Assembly: GCA_023269235.1 (NCBI GenBank)
Contig: JAHFTW010000001.1
Coordinates: 169,548-233,547, forward strand
DNA from: Thermoplasmata archaeon
GTDB lineage: Archaea > Thermoplasmatota > E2 > JACPAO01 > JAHFTW01
Length of the DNA stretch: 64,000 nt
Direction: 5' to 3'
Positions 1 through 8,180 of the stretch are shown here, in pieces; positions within the stretch are counted from its first letter, which is position 1, and each line of letters starts with the position of its first letter. Made by a program: the position numbers and the translations under genes. Below the pieces are notes generated by a model. That model saw nothing but the letters and a program-made list of their open reading frames with translations. It searched no databases and was not told where the DNA came from.

Positions 1-2001
1 CCCAAGGCCAACGTCAAGACGGTCTCGGACGACGAGCTGTTCGCTGAGATCGACGCCGCCGTCGCGGCCGAGGAGAAGAAGTCCGGCAAGACCGTCACCC
101 TCCCCTCCACGCCGGCCCCGGAGCCCGCCGCGCCCAAGCCCGCCACGGCCCCAAGTTTCTCGGCCAAGCGCCTCGCCGCCATGGCCAACTTCTCCATCGA
201 CAAGCCGGAATCCCGCCCCGCCACCTCCCCCGGCGAGGCGGCCGCCGCCCAGCTCAGTGACCTGGGCGAGGTCGAAGTCAGCAAGCCCGCCATCGGCAAG
301 GCCAAGCCGCTCGAGACCACGGAGGCGACCTTCGAGCTCAACGCCCCGACCCCGAAGCCCGCGCCTCGCATGGCCTCGGCCAAGGACGAGGAGTTTACCC
401 TCGAGGCCCGCAAGCCCTCCGCCCGCGCCTCGGCCATCGACGCCGAGGCCGGCGATGTCCAGGTCAACGCGCCCAAGCCGCACCACATCCCCGTCGGCCA
501 CGGCAAGTCCGGCGCCGGCGAGTTCTCCGTCCAGAAGGACGCCGCCCCCGCCTCCGCGCCGGCCAAGATTCGCAGCCCGTCCGAGGACGAGTTCACGGTC
601 AAGCTCGACGCCGAGGCCAAGGACGTCGAGGGCATTGTCGCCCCCGCCGACACGGAGTATGCCGTCAAGTCCGACGCCCAGAGCAAGGACCTCGCCGCCT
701 CCGCCGACCAGAAGGTGCAGGATGTCCTGGGCCAAACCCCCATCGAGCTGCCGCACAAGATGAGCAAGCCGGCGCCCGCCCCCCTCCCCAAGTCGCCCGC
801 CGAGATGCGCCGCGACGCCGAGCGCCGCACGGTCGCCCCGCTCCCCGACTTCGGCGCGCAGCGCCCCAACGTCCGCCGCGACGCGGAGCCCAAGCACCTC
901 CCCAAGATGCACAGCGCGGGGGACGATGCCGTGGACGCGCGCCGCGACGCGGCGCCAAAGGCCCTCCCCAAGATGCACAGCGCCGGCGACGATGCCGTCA
1001 ACGCCCGCCACGACGCGGCCCCGAAAGCCATGCCCCGTCTGCAGAACCCCGCCGACGCCAAGGTGGACGCGCGCCGCGACGCCAACGAGCCGAAGCACCT
1101 CCCCAAGATGGCGAACGCCGCCGATCGTGAGTCGTTCGTCGCCCGCCTGGACAAGGAGGCCCGTGAGGACCGCCCTCGGATGCTCAACCCCTCCGAGACT
1201 GGCACGCTCGATGCCCGCCAGGACCGCCAGCACGGCAAGCCCATCGGCGCCATCCGCAGCCCCGCCGACACGATGCGCCCGGACGTCCACATGGACCGCC
1301 AGGCCGCGCGCGAGTCGCCCCGCCTGCGCAGCCCCGGCGACGTCGGCGGCTTCGAGGCCAAGCTGGACAAAGAGTCCCGCGGCGGCATTGGCCGCATCCG
1401 TTCCCCTGCCGATTCGGCCTTCGAGACGAAGCAGGACGCACAGGCGAAGGCCTTGCCGCGCATGCGGAATGCCGCCGACGCAGACTCCTTCGAGACGCAC
1501 CAGGACGCGCAGGCGAAGGCCCTGCCGCGCATGCGGAATGCCGCCGACGCAGACTCCTTCGAGACCCACCGCGACGCGCAGGCCAAGGCCTTGCCGCGCA
1601 TGCGGAATGCCGCCGACGCGGACGCGTACGAGACGAAGCAGGACGCCCAGGCCAAGGTCCTTCCGCGCATGCGGAACGCCGCCGACGCGGACGCGTACGA
1701 GACGCATCAGGACGCCCAGGCGAAGCAGCTTCCCCGGATGCGCAACGCCGCGGACGCCGACACCTACGAGGCGAAGCTTGCCTGGCAGCAGAAGAAGGTC
1801 ACCGGCATCCGCAGCGCGGCCGACGCGGAAGCGTACGAGACCCAGCTGGATCGCGAGGACCGCGACGCGCCCGACTTGCACAACCCAGGCCAGACGGAGT
1901 TCGAGGTCAAGATGGAGCACGAGTCCGTCTGGACCACCCCGGTCCGCCGCGACATCGACGCCGAGTCCATCGCGGGCAAGAAGGGCAAGAGCGCCAAGTA
2001 A
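1..2001 (+). CDS. Truncated repeat protein of unknown function (5' end outside window)
   Basis: The reading frame is open from base 1, so the ATG at 181 is probably internal and the gene begins upstream of the window; 666 residues are visible. Almost the whole protein consists of degenerate 22-24-residue repeats with the pattern [KR]xDxxxxxxPR[MI]xxxAD. They are divergent at the N-terminal end and nearly identical between 1420 and 1764. The composition is Ala, Asp, Lys, Arg and Pro rich, with no membrane segment or signal peptide in the visible part. I recognise no family. The regular charged repeats could form a fibrous, filament-binding or scaffold protein, but that is inference. It is followed by leuC, 85 bp away behind its own promoter-like box. 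Confidence 0.8.
   Translation, partial: PKANVKTVSDDELFAEIDAAVAAEEKKSGKTVTLPSTPAPEPAAPKPATAPSFSAKRLAAMANFSIDKPESRPATSPGEAAAAQLSDLGEVEVSKPAIGKAKPLETTEATFELNAPTPKPAPRMASAKDEEFTLEARKPSARASAIDAEAGDVQVNAPKPHHIPVGHGKSGAGEFSVQKDAAPASAPAKIRSPSEDEFTVKLDAEAKDVEGIVAPADTEYAVKSDAQSKDLAASADQKVQDVLGQTPIELPHKMSKPAPAPLPKSPAEMRRDAERRTVAPLPDFGAQRPNVRRDAEPKHLPKMHSAGDDAVDARRDAAPKALPKMHSAGDDAVNARHDAAPKAMPRLQNPADAKVDARRDANEPKHLPKMANAADRESFVARLDKEAREDRPRMLNPSETGTLDARQDRQHGKPIGAIRSPADTMRPDVHMDRQAARESPRLRSPGDVGGFEAKLDKESRGGIGRIRSPADSAFETKQDAQAKALPRMRNAADADSFETHQDAQAKALPRMRNAADADSFETHRDAQAKALPRMRNAADADAYETKQDAQAKVLPRMRNAADADAYETHQDAQAKQLPRMRNAADADTYEAKLAWQQKKVTGIRSAADAEAYETQLDREDRDAPDLHNPGQTEFEVKMEHESVWTTPVRRDIDAESIAGKKGKSAK
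1420..1764 (+). repeat. Five near-identical 69-bp in-frame tandem repeats
   Basis: Units begin at 1420, 1489, 1558, 1627 and 1696 and each encodes 23 residues with the core LPRMRNAADAD. A sixth, diverged unit starts at 1765. The period is a multiple of three and differences are mostly conservative, so this is recent coding-repeat expansion within the long repeat protein. Confidence 0.93.
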
Positions 2002-2058
2002 GCCACCCCAGCGCGGCTTGCGCCAGACCCGTCTTCGCGTGCGCGCCACCCAAACCCC

Positions 2059-2063
2059 TTAAG
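2059..2063 (+). promoter_or_regulatory. TATA-like box for leuC
   Basis: TTAAG lies about 26 nt before the leuC ATG at 2087, the spacing expected if transcription starts at or next to the start codon (leaderless). Confidence 0.5.
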
Positions 2064-2086
2064 CGGGCTTTCCCCGTGGCAAACGC

Positions 2087-3412
2087 ATGGCAGGGATGAC
2101 GCTCCCGCAGAAGCTCCTGGCTCTCAAGTCGGGCCAGAAGCAGGTCTCCGTGGGCGAAGTGGTGGACTGCAAGGTGGACGTCGCGATGGCGCACGAGGCG
2201 CTGGCGCAGCTCGTCAAGCCGTTCAAGGAAATGGGGGCGACCAAGGTCTGGGACCCCAACCGCATCGTCGTCCCCATCGACCACTGGATTCCAGCCAGCT
2301 CCGAGTCCTCCGCGAAGATGCATGCGAGCATCCGCAAGTTCTGCGAGGAGTACAAGCTCCCGCACCTCTACGACATCGGGCGCCAGGGGATTTGCCACCA
2401 GATCCTCGCCGAGGAGGGCTTCTGCCTGCCCGGCGACCTCGTCGTCGGCACCGACAGCCATACCAACATGGCTGGCGCACTGGGCTGCTTTGCTTCCGGC
2501 ATCGGCCCCACCGAGATGGCCGCCGTCTTCGCCACGGGCGAGCTGTGGATGCGCGTCCCTCCAACCATCAAGGTCGAGCTGCAAGGCGAGCTCACCGAGC
2601 CCGTCGCCTCGAAGGATGTCGTCCTTTCGCTCATCGGCCAGATGGGCGACGACGGCGCGCGCTACCAGGCCGTCGAGTTCGGCGGTCCCGCCATCGACGC
2701 GCTGCCGATGTACCAGCGCCTCACTCTCACCAACATGACGACCGAGATGGGCGCCAAGGCCGGCGTCATCGCGTGCGACGACGAGACGCTGGACTACCTC
2801 GACGCCACCCCAATGGCCTCGGGGCGCCGCAAGGAGATTCGCACGCACGCGGGCCTGCGCTCCGACAAGGACGCAAAGTACGCCAAGACCTTCACCTTGG
2901 ACTGCTCCAAGCTGGAGCCCGTCGTCGCCTGCCCGCAGTCGCCGGAGAACGTCAAGCGCGTGAAGGACGTCAAGGTCGAGAAGGTGGACCAGGTGTTCAT
3001 CGGCTCCTGCACGAACGCGCGCTACGAGGACCTCGAGACCGTCGCGGCCATCCTGAAGGGCAACCACGTCAAGCGCGGCACCCGCCTCGTCGTCTTCCCG
3101 GCCTCCACAAGCATCTACCTCCGCGCCCTCGACTCCGGCATCATCAAGACCATCACCGAGGCGGGCGGCATCTTCAACCCCAGCTCGTGCGGCGCCTGCT
3201 TCGGCGGCATGGGCGGCGTCCTCGCCGAGAAAGAGGTCTGCGTCTCGACCTCCAACCGCAACTACAAGGGCCGCATGGGGCACCCTGAGAGCATGAGCTA
3301 CCTCGTGTCCCCCGCGACGGCGGCCGTGACGGCGCTCGAAGGCAAGCTCACCGACCCCCGCGAGTACTACTCCGAGGGCGAACTTCGCCCCCGCAAGGCG
3401 GTGGCTGCATGA
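2087..3412 (+). CDS. leuC: 3-isopropylmalate/homoaconitate dehydratase large subunit
   Basis: Aconitase-family [4Fe-4S] hydro-lyase of 441 residues, the normal length for archaeal LeuC. The cluster ligands are visible as Cys307 (in GSCTNAR) and Cys368/Cys371 (in SSCGACFGG), and the TDSHTN motif lies near residue 125. Paired with the small subunit it isomerises 2-isopropylmalate to 3-isopropylmalate, or acts in a homoaconitate pathway; the sequence alone does not settle the substrate. Its stop overlaps the leuD start as ATGA, so the two subunits are translationally coupled. A leuB-like dehydrogenase lies 4.8 kb downstream on the same strand. An alternative start at 2096 is possible. Confidence 0.93.
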   Translation: MAGMTLPQKLLALKSGQKQVSVGEVVDCKVDVAMAHEALAQLVKPFKEMGATKVWDPNRIVVPIDHWIPASSESSAKMHASIRKFCEEYKLPHLYDIGRQGICHQILAEEGFCLPGDLVVGTDSHTNMAGALGCFASGIGPTEMAAVFATGELWMRVPPTIKVELQGELTEPVASKDVVLSLIGQMGDDGARYQAVEFGGPAIDALPMYQRLTLTNMTTEMGAKAGVIACDDETLDYLDATPMASGRRKEIRTHAGLRSDKDAKYAKTFTLDCSKLEPVVACPQSPENVKRVKDVKVEKVDQVFIGSCTNARYEDLETVAAILKGNHVKRGTRLVVFPASTSIYLRALDSGIIKTITEAGGIFNPSSCGACFGGMGGVLAEKEVCVSTSNRNYKGRMGHPESMSYLVSPATAAVTALEGKLTDPREYYSEGELRPRKAVAA

Positions 3413-3990
3413 GCCAGGCGCTCCACTTCAAGACCCAGTTCAATGGGCGTGCCTGGGCGCTCCCCGACTCGGTCGACACCGACATGATCACGCCGGGCAA
3501 GTACCTCACCATCATCGACCCCAAGGGCCTGAGCGAGCACATCCTCGAAGGCTGGCGGACTGACTTCCCCAAGCAGGTCAAGGCGGGCGACATCCTGGTC
3601 GCTGGCGACAACCTCGGTTGCGGCTCCTCCCGCGAGCACGCCCCGCTCTCCATGCTCGGTGCCGGCATTCCCGTCGTCATCGCGCGCAGCTTCGCCCGCA
3701 TCTTCTACCGCAACGCCATCAACGTCGGCCTCCCCGTCATGGAGTGCCCCGACATGCCCAAGGACTTCGTCAAGGACGGCGAGACCGTTTCGGTCGACCT
3801 CGAGAAAGGCATCGTGCGCAACGAGACCCGCAAGCTCGAAACCAAGGGCATCCCCCTCAGCGCCAAGGCCATCGAGATCCTCGACGCCGGCGGCCTCGTC
3901 AACATCGTGCGCAAGAAGCTCCACGCCCGGACCACGGGCGCCCACAAGGCCCCCGGCGCTCCGCCGGAAGCCGACTTCAAGCAGGACTGA
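3409..3990 (+). CDS. leuD: 3-isopropylmalate/homoaconitate dehydratase small subunit
   Basis: A 193-residue swivel-domain subunit that completes the active site of the LeuC partner in the cytoplasm. Recognisable features are the N-terminal DTDMITP-like segment and the substrate-binding GSSREHAP motif near residue 70. The ATG overlaps the leuC stop by four bases. The C-terminal tail (residues about 170-193) is longer than in many small subunits and contains Ala/Pro-rich sequence of no obvious role. A thioesterase gene begins 7 bp downstream, suggesting one transcript. Confidence 0.92.
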   Translation: MSQALHFKTQFNGRAWALPDSVDTDMITPGKYLTIIDPKGLSEHILEGWRTDFPKQVKAGDILVAGDNLGCGSSREHAPLSMLGAGIPVVIARSFARIFYRNAINVGLPVMECPDMPKDFVKDGETVSVDLEKGIVRNETRKLETKGIPLSAKAIEILDAGGLVNIVRKKLHARTTGAHKAPGAPPEADFKQD

Positions 3991-3997
3991 ACGACGC

Positions 3998-4402
3998 ATG
4001 GCGCCGTACGTCCAGCCCATCGCCATCCGGTTCCGCGACATCGACGCGCTCGACCACGTCAACCACGCGGTCACGCTGACCTACGCGGAGACGGTGCGCT
4101 GCGACTGGTTCGCCGCGCAAGGGTGGGGCTCGATGGCGAACTTGCCCTTCATCATCGCGTCGGCGCATGTCGAGTACAAGGCGCCCATCCTGAAGACCGA
4201 CCCCCTCGAGCTCGCCATGTGGACCTCGAAGATGGGCACGAAGTCGTGGACGTTCACGTACCACGTCCGCAACTCCAGCACGGGCCAGGTGTACGCCACC
4301 ATCGAGACCGTCCAGGTCGGCTTCGACTACAAGGCCAAGGCCACCATGGCCCTCGACGGCCCTCTGCGCGCCAAACTTGAGGCGTTGACGGCCCCGGCAT
4401 GA
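3998..4402 (+). CDS. Acyl-CoA thioesterase, 4HBT (YbgC/FadM) type
   Basis: A single hot-dog-fold protein of 134 residues. The segment DIDALDHVNH at residues 14-23 matches the catalytic Asp/His region of 4-hydroxybenzoyl-CoA-type thioesterases. The reading frame runs further upstream, but the ATG at 3998 follows the leuD stop by 7 bp and gives the normal family length, so I chose it. It hydrolyses short acyl-CoA or related thioesters; the real substrate is unknown. The stop overlaps the next ATG (ATGA). A clear paralogue sits at 20563-20964 on the other strand; both share FPFI/LPFI followed by EYKAPI/DYKAPI. Confidence 0.85.
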   Translation: MAPYVQPIAIRFRDIDALDHVNHAVTLTYAETVRCDWFAAQGWGSMANLPFIIASAHVEYKAPILKTDPLELAMWTSKMGTKSWTFTYHVRNSSTGQVYATIETVQVGFDYKAKATMALDGPLRAKLEALTAPA

Positions 4403-4860
4403 GCACCATCGCCCCGGCCACGCCCGCGGACTTCCCACTTCTCCTGCGCCTCGTCGAGGAGATGCACCGCAACGACCCGCCACTCCCAATGGGGCCGCCC
4501 GAGGAGGCCGCCCTGCGCGCGCTCCTCGACGATCCGTCGCGCGGCACCGTCCTGGTGGCGCGCGGCCCCGGTGCCTTGCTCGGCTACCTCATCCTCGGCT
4601 TCGGGTACAGCATCGAGTTCCACGGCGTGGACGCCTTCGTGGACGAACTCTACGTCGCGGCCGCCCACCAGGGCAAGGGCCTGGGCACTCGCCTTTTGGA
4701 AGCCGCGGAGGAATCGGCGAAGGTGGCGGGCATCCGCGCCCTCCACCTCGAAGTGGACCATGCCAACCCGGACGCGGCCCGGCTCTACGAGCGCGTCGGC
4801 TACAAGGTGCACCCTCGGCACCTCATGACGAAGTGGCTCCGGGACGGGCCGGCGACGTAA
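4399..4860 (+). CDS. GNAT-family N-acetyltransferase
   Basis: A 153-residue GNAT domain. The acetyl-CoA pyrophosphate-binding loop is visible as HQGKGLGTRLLE near residues 92-103, followed by the C-terminal NPDAARLYERVGY segment typical of the fold. It is translationally coupled to the thioesterase gene through an ATGA overlap. The substrate cannot be read from the sequence; protein N-termini, polyamines or small amines are all possible. Confidence 0.85.
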   Translation: MSTIAPATPADFPLLLRLVEEMHRNDPPLPMGPPEEAALRALLDDPSRGTVLVARGPGALLGYLILGFGYSIEFHGVDAFVDELYVAAAHQGKGLGTRLLEAAEESAKVAGIRALHLEVDHANPDAARLYERVGYKVHPRHLMTKWLRDGPAT

Positions 4861-4887
4861 GTCTCTCCTGAGGCCCGGGGCGTCGTC

Positions 4888-4893
4888 TTTAAC
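4888..4893 (+). promoter_or_regulatory. TATA-like box for lemA-htpX
   Basis: TTTAAC about 30 nt before the lemA ATG at 4921, consistent with a leaderless or nearly leaderless lemA-htpX transcript. Confidence 0.5.
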
Positions 4894-4920
4894 TCCAGAA
4901 ACCGCAACACGGGCCCTAGC

Positions 4921-5472
4921 ATGGAACCGGTCTTCTGGATTCTCATCGCCCTCGTCGTCATCCTGCTGTTCTACGCCATCTCGAAACGCAACGGCATCGT
5001 GCGCTCCGAGAACCAGGTCGCCAACGCCTGGTCGCAAATCGACGTCCAGCTGCAGCGCCGCGGCGAATTGATCCCCAACCTGGTCGAGACCGTCAAGGGC
5101 TACGCGGCTCACGAGAAGGGCGTCTTCGCCGCCGTCTCGGACGCCCGCGCCGCCATGGTCTCCGCTAAGGGGCCCGCCGAGAAGATGAAGGCCTCCAACG
5201 CCCTCACCGCCACGCTCGGCCGCCTCTTCGCCATCGCCGAGGCCTACCCGGAGCTCAAGGCCAACACGAATTTCCTCCAGCTCCAGGACGAGCTGTCGCA
5301 CACCGAGAACAAAGTCGCCTTCGCCCGCCAGGCCTACAACGACGCCGTGACCTACTTCAACAACGCCATCACGGTCTTCCCGGGCAGCCTCTTCCGCGGC
5401 GGCCGCTCCAAGAAGGAGCAGCTCGCGGTCCCCGAGGCCTCGAAGGCCGTCCCCAAGGTCTCCTTCGCTTAG
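4921..5472 (+). CDS. lemA: LemA family membrane protein
   Basis: A 183-residue protein with one N-terminal membrane segment (residues 3-20) followed by a helical domain containing the family hallmarks NAWSQIDVQLQRR and LIPNLVETVKGYA. LemA proteins are anchored helical-bundle proteins of poorly known function, frequently paired with HtpX-type proteases, as here: the htpX start lies 11 bp after the lemA stop. Length and topology match the family. A role as regulator or partner of the membrane protease is inferred from this conserved pairing. Confidence 0.9.
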   Translation: MEPVFWILIALVVILLFYAISKRNGIVRSENQVANAWSQIDVQLQRRGELIPNLVETVKGYAAHEKGVFAAVSDARAAMVSAKGPAEKMKASNALTATLGRLFAIAEAYPELKANTNFLQLQDELSHTENKVAFARQAYNDAVTYFNNAITVFPGSLFRGGRSKKEQLAVPEASKAVPKVSFA

Positions 5473-5483
5473 GGGCCTTCCTC

Positions 5484-6398
5484 GTGGCCCTCGCCCTCCC
5501 GCTCGCCGAGCAGGTGCGCCGCAACAAGTCGGCCACCGTCCGCCTCTTCGTCCTGGTCTTCCTCATCCTGGGCGGCCTCGTCTTCAGCGTCTCGCTCTAC
5601 CTGCAGGTTCCCCTGGTTCCCGCCCTGGTCCTGGCCCTGGTCATCGGTGCGATCTACCTGATGATCTCGTCCGCGTCGAGCGTCCCGGCCATCCTAGCCG
5701 CCGCCCGGGCGCGCCCGGCCAACCCGGAGGTGCGCGAGGAGAAGCTTCTCATGTACGCCGTCGAGGAGATGGCGGTCGCAGGCGGCATCACCCCGGTCCC
5801 GAAAGTGTACGTCCAGGAGGACGAGGACATCAACGCCTTCGCCACCGGCCGGAACTACAAGGAGGCCATCGTCTGCGTCACGACGGGCGCCCTCAAGTCC
5901 CTCAGCAACGAGGAGCTGCAGGGCGTCATCGGGCATGAGATGAGCCACATTCGCAACCAGGACATCAAGGTCACGACGTACGCCATCGCCCTCATCGGCC
6001 TCATCGCGCTCCTCGCCGAGATTGTCTTGCGCTCCATGTTCTTCGGCGGCGGGCGCCGCAGCAACAGCAAAGAGGGCGGCGGCAACGGCCTGCTCCTCAT
6101 CATCGCGCTCGCGTTCATCATCCTCGCGCCCATCATCAGCCGGCTCGTCTACTTCGCCATCAGCCGCAAGCGCGAGTATCTCGCCGACGCCTCCGGCGCC
6201 GAGCTGACGCGCAACCCCGAGGGCCTCGCCTCGGCGCTTGAGAAGATCGCGGCGACGCAGCCGACCCCGAACCGCGGCGACCGCACGGTGGCGGCGCTCT
6301 ACCTGGACAACCCGTTCCGCCGTGGCCACCGCGCCTCCGCCTTCAGCACCCACCCCCCGATCCAGGACCGCATCGCGCGCCTCCGGGGCAAGGCGTAA
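5484..6398 (+). CDS. htpX: HtpX-like M48 zinc metalloprotease
   Basis: A 304-residue membrane protease starting at GTG. Two hydrophobic segments precede the zinc site HEMSH (residues about 151-155), then two more hydrophobic segments, and the third-ligand region REYLADASG near residue 230. HtpX cleaves damaged or misassembled membrane proteins with its active site facing the cytoplasm. A Ser/Gly-rich loop with repeated Arg/Gly lies between the zinc site and the third transmembrane segment. It is directly downstream of lemA and shares its promoter. Confidence 0.93.
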   Translation: MALALPLAEQVRRNKSATVRLFVLVFLILGGLVFSVSLYLQVPLVPALVLALVIGAIYLMISSASSVPAILAAARARPANPEVREEKLLMYAVEEMAVAGGITPVPKVYVQEDEDINAFATGRNYKEAIVCVTTGALKSLSNEELQGVIGHEMSHIRNQDIKVTTYAIALIGLIALLAEIVLRSMFFGGGRRSNSKEGGGNGLLLIIALAFIILAPIISRLVYFAISRKREYLADASGAELTRNPEGLASALEKIAATQPTPNRGDRTVAALYLDNPFRRGHRASAFSTHPPIQDRIARLRGKA

Positions 6399-6431
6399 GG
6401 CCGGCTTCGTCCCCGGGGGCGCCGCCACAAC

Positions 6432-6438
6432 CCTTTTT
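6432..6438 (+). promoter_or_regulatory. T-rich promoter box for the S15-like lipoprotein
   Basis: A CCTTTTT run centred about 27 nt before the ATG at 6463. Spacing fits the leaderless pattern but the sequence is a weak TATA match. Confidence 0.35.
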
Positions 6439-6462
6439 CCACCACCCCTTCGTCGCCCAGCT

Positions 6463-8124
6463 ATGAAGGGGTCTGTCGCGTTCCTGATTCTCGTCCTCAC
6501 GGCGGCCACGTTGGCCGGCTGCGCCCAGCAGAACAACCCCGGGACGACGAGTGGCGCGCCCCCGGCTGGCTACACCACGGTCCCTGGCGGCACGTTCGCC
6601 GCGGACGCCCTCTCGCCCAAGATGTACGCCGTCCAGCCTGTCCAGGAGATGTGGACGACCGCCTCCGACGGCGTGCGCATCAACAGCGCCGTGTACCGCC
6701 CGGACACCACAGAGAAAGTCCCGGTGTACATCAATTTCAGCCCCTACTGGGCCGACACCGCGACGACGAAGGGCGACAACTTCGCATCTTACATGATCGA
6801 CGAGTACGTCCCCCGCGGCTTCGCCGTCGTGCTCACCGCCGTGCGTGGCACCGGCCACTCGGAGGGCTGCTTCGAGGTCGGCTCCGACCGTGAGCTCAAG
6901 GACCTCAACGAGGTCGTGGACTTCTTCAGCAAGCAGTCTTGGTCCACGGGGAGTATCGCGGCGGGCGCCAAGTCCTACGACGCGACAAGCCAGAACGGCA
7001 TGATCGCCAAGTTCCCCCACCCGGCCCTCAAGGGCATCTTCCATGTCGAGGGCATCACCGACATGTACAGCTACACCTTCCAGGAAGGCGTCCCTGCCCG
7101 CGTCGATGCCGCCGCCTTCAACGCGGACTATTCCGTCGGGCAAGGCTTGGCGGAGTACGGGTTCCCCGCCGCCGCCGTGGCGGGTTCGCCGACCGACGAG
7201 ACGCCCGAGTCCCTGGCGCGCCTGTCCGGTGACGCCGCGTGCCCCGAGCTGGCCATGCACGTCGCCAACCCAGCCGCTTCCATGGCGACGGGCGTCAAGA
7301 CGGCCTACTGGACCGAGCGCGACTGGACCACCTCCATCGCCAAGTCCGCCTGGCACGGCTCCATCTTCTTCGTGCACGGCCTGCAGGATTGGAACGTCCA
7401 GCCGAGCCACATCCTGCCCTGGCTCAGCGAGGTCCAGAAGAACGCCGGCATCAGCGTGTACGCCTGGATCCACCAGTGGACCGCGGACGACAAGGTCGGC
7501 GGCGACGGGCACGTCTACCCCAAGCGCACCGACTGGAACGTCACGATGCTCGCCTGGCTCGACACCATTCTGAAGAACAAGAACGTCGGATTCGAGCTCA
7601 ACGACTACCAGGTCCAGGCCGACGACGGCGTCTGGCGCGACAGCAAGGTCTGGCCGCCAACCAACTCTTGGATTGACGTCCAAGGCGCCTCCAACGGGGG
7701 CGAGGTGGTCGCGGCGAAAGACGCCCCGGTCCGCATCAGCGGAGAAGTTGTGGTGGACGTCCAGGCAACGAGCACCAACCCCGACCCCGTGATCGAGGTC
7801 TCGCTCGTGGACTTCGGCGGCTCTGCCCCCGTCGTCTTCGGCGAAGGCGTCCTGCGCGGCATCCTGCGCGACAGCCTGGAGACCCCCAGTCCAGTCGTCT
7901 ACGGGCAGTCGTACACGTACCACGTCAAGCTGTTTCCCTTGGACCACGTCGTTCTTGCGGGCCACCAAGTCAAGGTCGGCTTCGGCGCGGGCGTCTCGCA
8001 TGCCACGCCCCTGCCGCAACAGGAGCTGGGCATCACCTATGGTGCGGCGACTCTCCATTTCCCGACCGCGTCCCTGGACACCCTGCCGGTCCAGCCGACC
8101 CTGATGAAGTGCTTCACCTGCTGA
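6463..8124 (+). CDS. Secreted lipoprotein hydrolase, CocE/NonD/X-Pro dipeptidyl-peptidase (S15) type
   Basis: A 553-residue protein with an N-terminal lipobox (LAGC, Cys20), so it is probably exported and lipid-anchored outside the cell. The alpha/beta-hydrolase domain shows a plausible triad: Ser171 in GAKSYDA, Asp309 in GLQDWN and His350 in GDGHVYP. A beta-rich C-terminal domain (about residues 390-553) matches the jelly-roll domain of S15/CocE enzymes. The ATG at 6463 was chosen because it creates the signal peptide and lies 27 nt from a T-rich box; the frame stays open upstream. Likely substrates are peptides or esters taken from outside. Family assignment is firm, specificity is not. Confidence 0.85.
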   Translation: MKGSVAFLILVLTAATLAGCAQQNNPGTTSGAPPAGYTTVPGGTFAADALSPKMYAVQPVQEMWTTASDGVRINSAVYRPDTTEKVPVYINFSPYWADTATTKGDNFASYMIDEYVPRGFAVVLTAVRGTGHSEGCFEVGSDRELKDLNEVVDFFSKQSWSTGSIAAGAKSYDATSQNGMIAKFPHPALKGIFHVEGITDMYSYTFQEGVPARVDAAAFNADYSVGQGLAEYGFPAAAVAGSPTDETPESLARLSGDAACPELAMHVANPAASMATGVKTAYWTERDWTTSIAKSAWHGSIFFVHGLQDWNVQPSHILPWLSEVQKNAGISVYAWIHQWTADDKVGGDGHVYPKRTDWNVTMLAWLDTILKNKNVGFELNDYQVQADDGVWRDSKVWPPTNSWIDVQGASNGGEVVAAKDAPVRISGEVVVDVQATSTNPDPVIEVSLVDFGGSAPVVFGEGVLRGILRDSLETPSPVVYGQSYTYHVKLFPLDHVVLAGHQVKVGFGAGVSHATPLPQQELGITYGAATLHFPTASLDTLPVQPTLMKCFTC

Positions 8125-8150
8125 AGCGCCCCAAAGCGCGGAATCTCTCC

Positions 8151-8156
8151 TTATAT
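8151..8156 (+). promoter_or_regulatory. TATA box for leuB-like gene
   Basis: TTATAT about 28 nt before the ATG at 8181, in a local AT-rich dip; one of the clearest promoter boxes in the window. Confidence 0.6.
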
Positions 8157-8180
8157 TGAGGGTCCGCGTCGCGCCAAAAC

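Noticed and set aside
1420-1764. Regular repeats suggesting a CRISPR array
   Set aside because: The 69-bp units are contiguous without spacers, a multiple of three, and encode a consistent 23-residue protein repeat.
1907-3283. Long open frame antisense to leuC (and many similar ones elsewhere)
   Set aside because: GC-rich codons leave antisense and offset frames open; the translation lacks family motifs while leuC is clearly intact.
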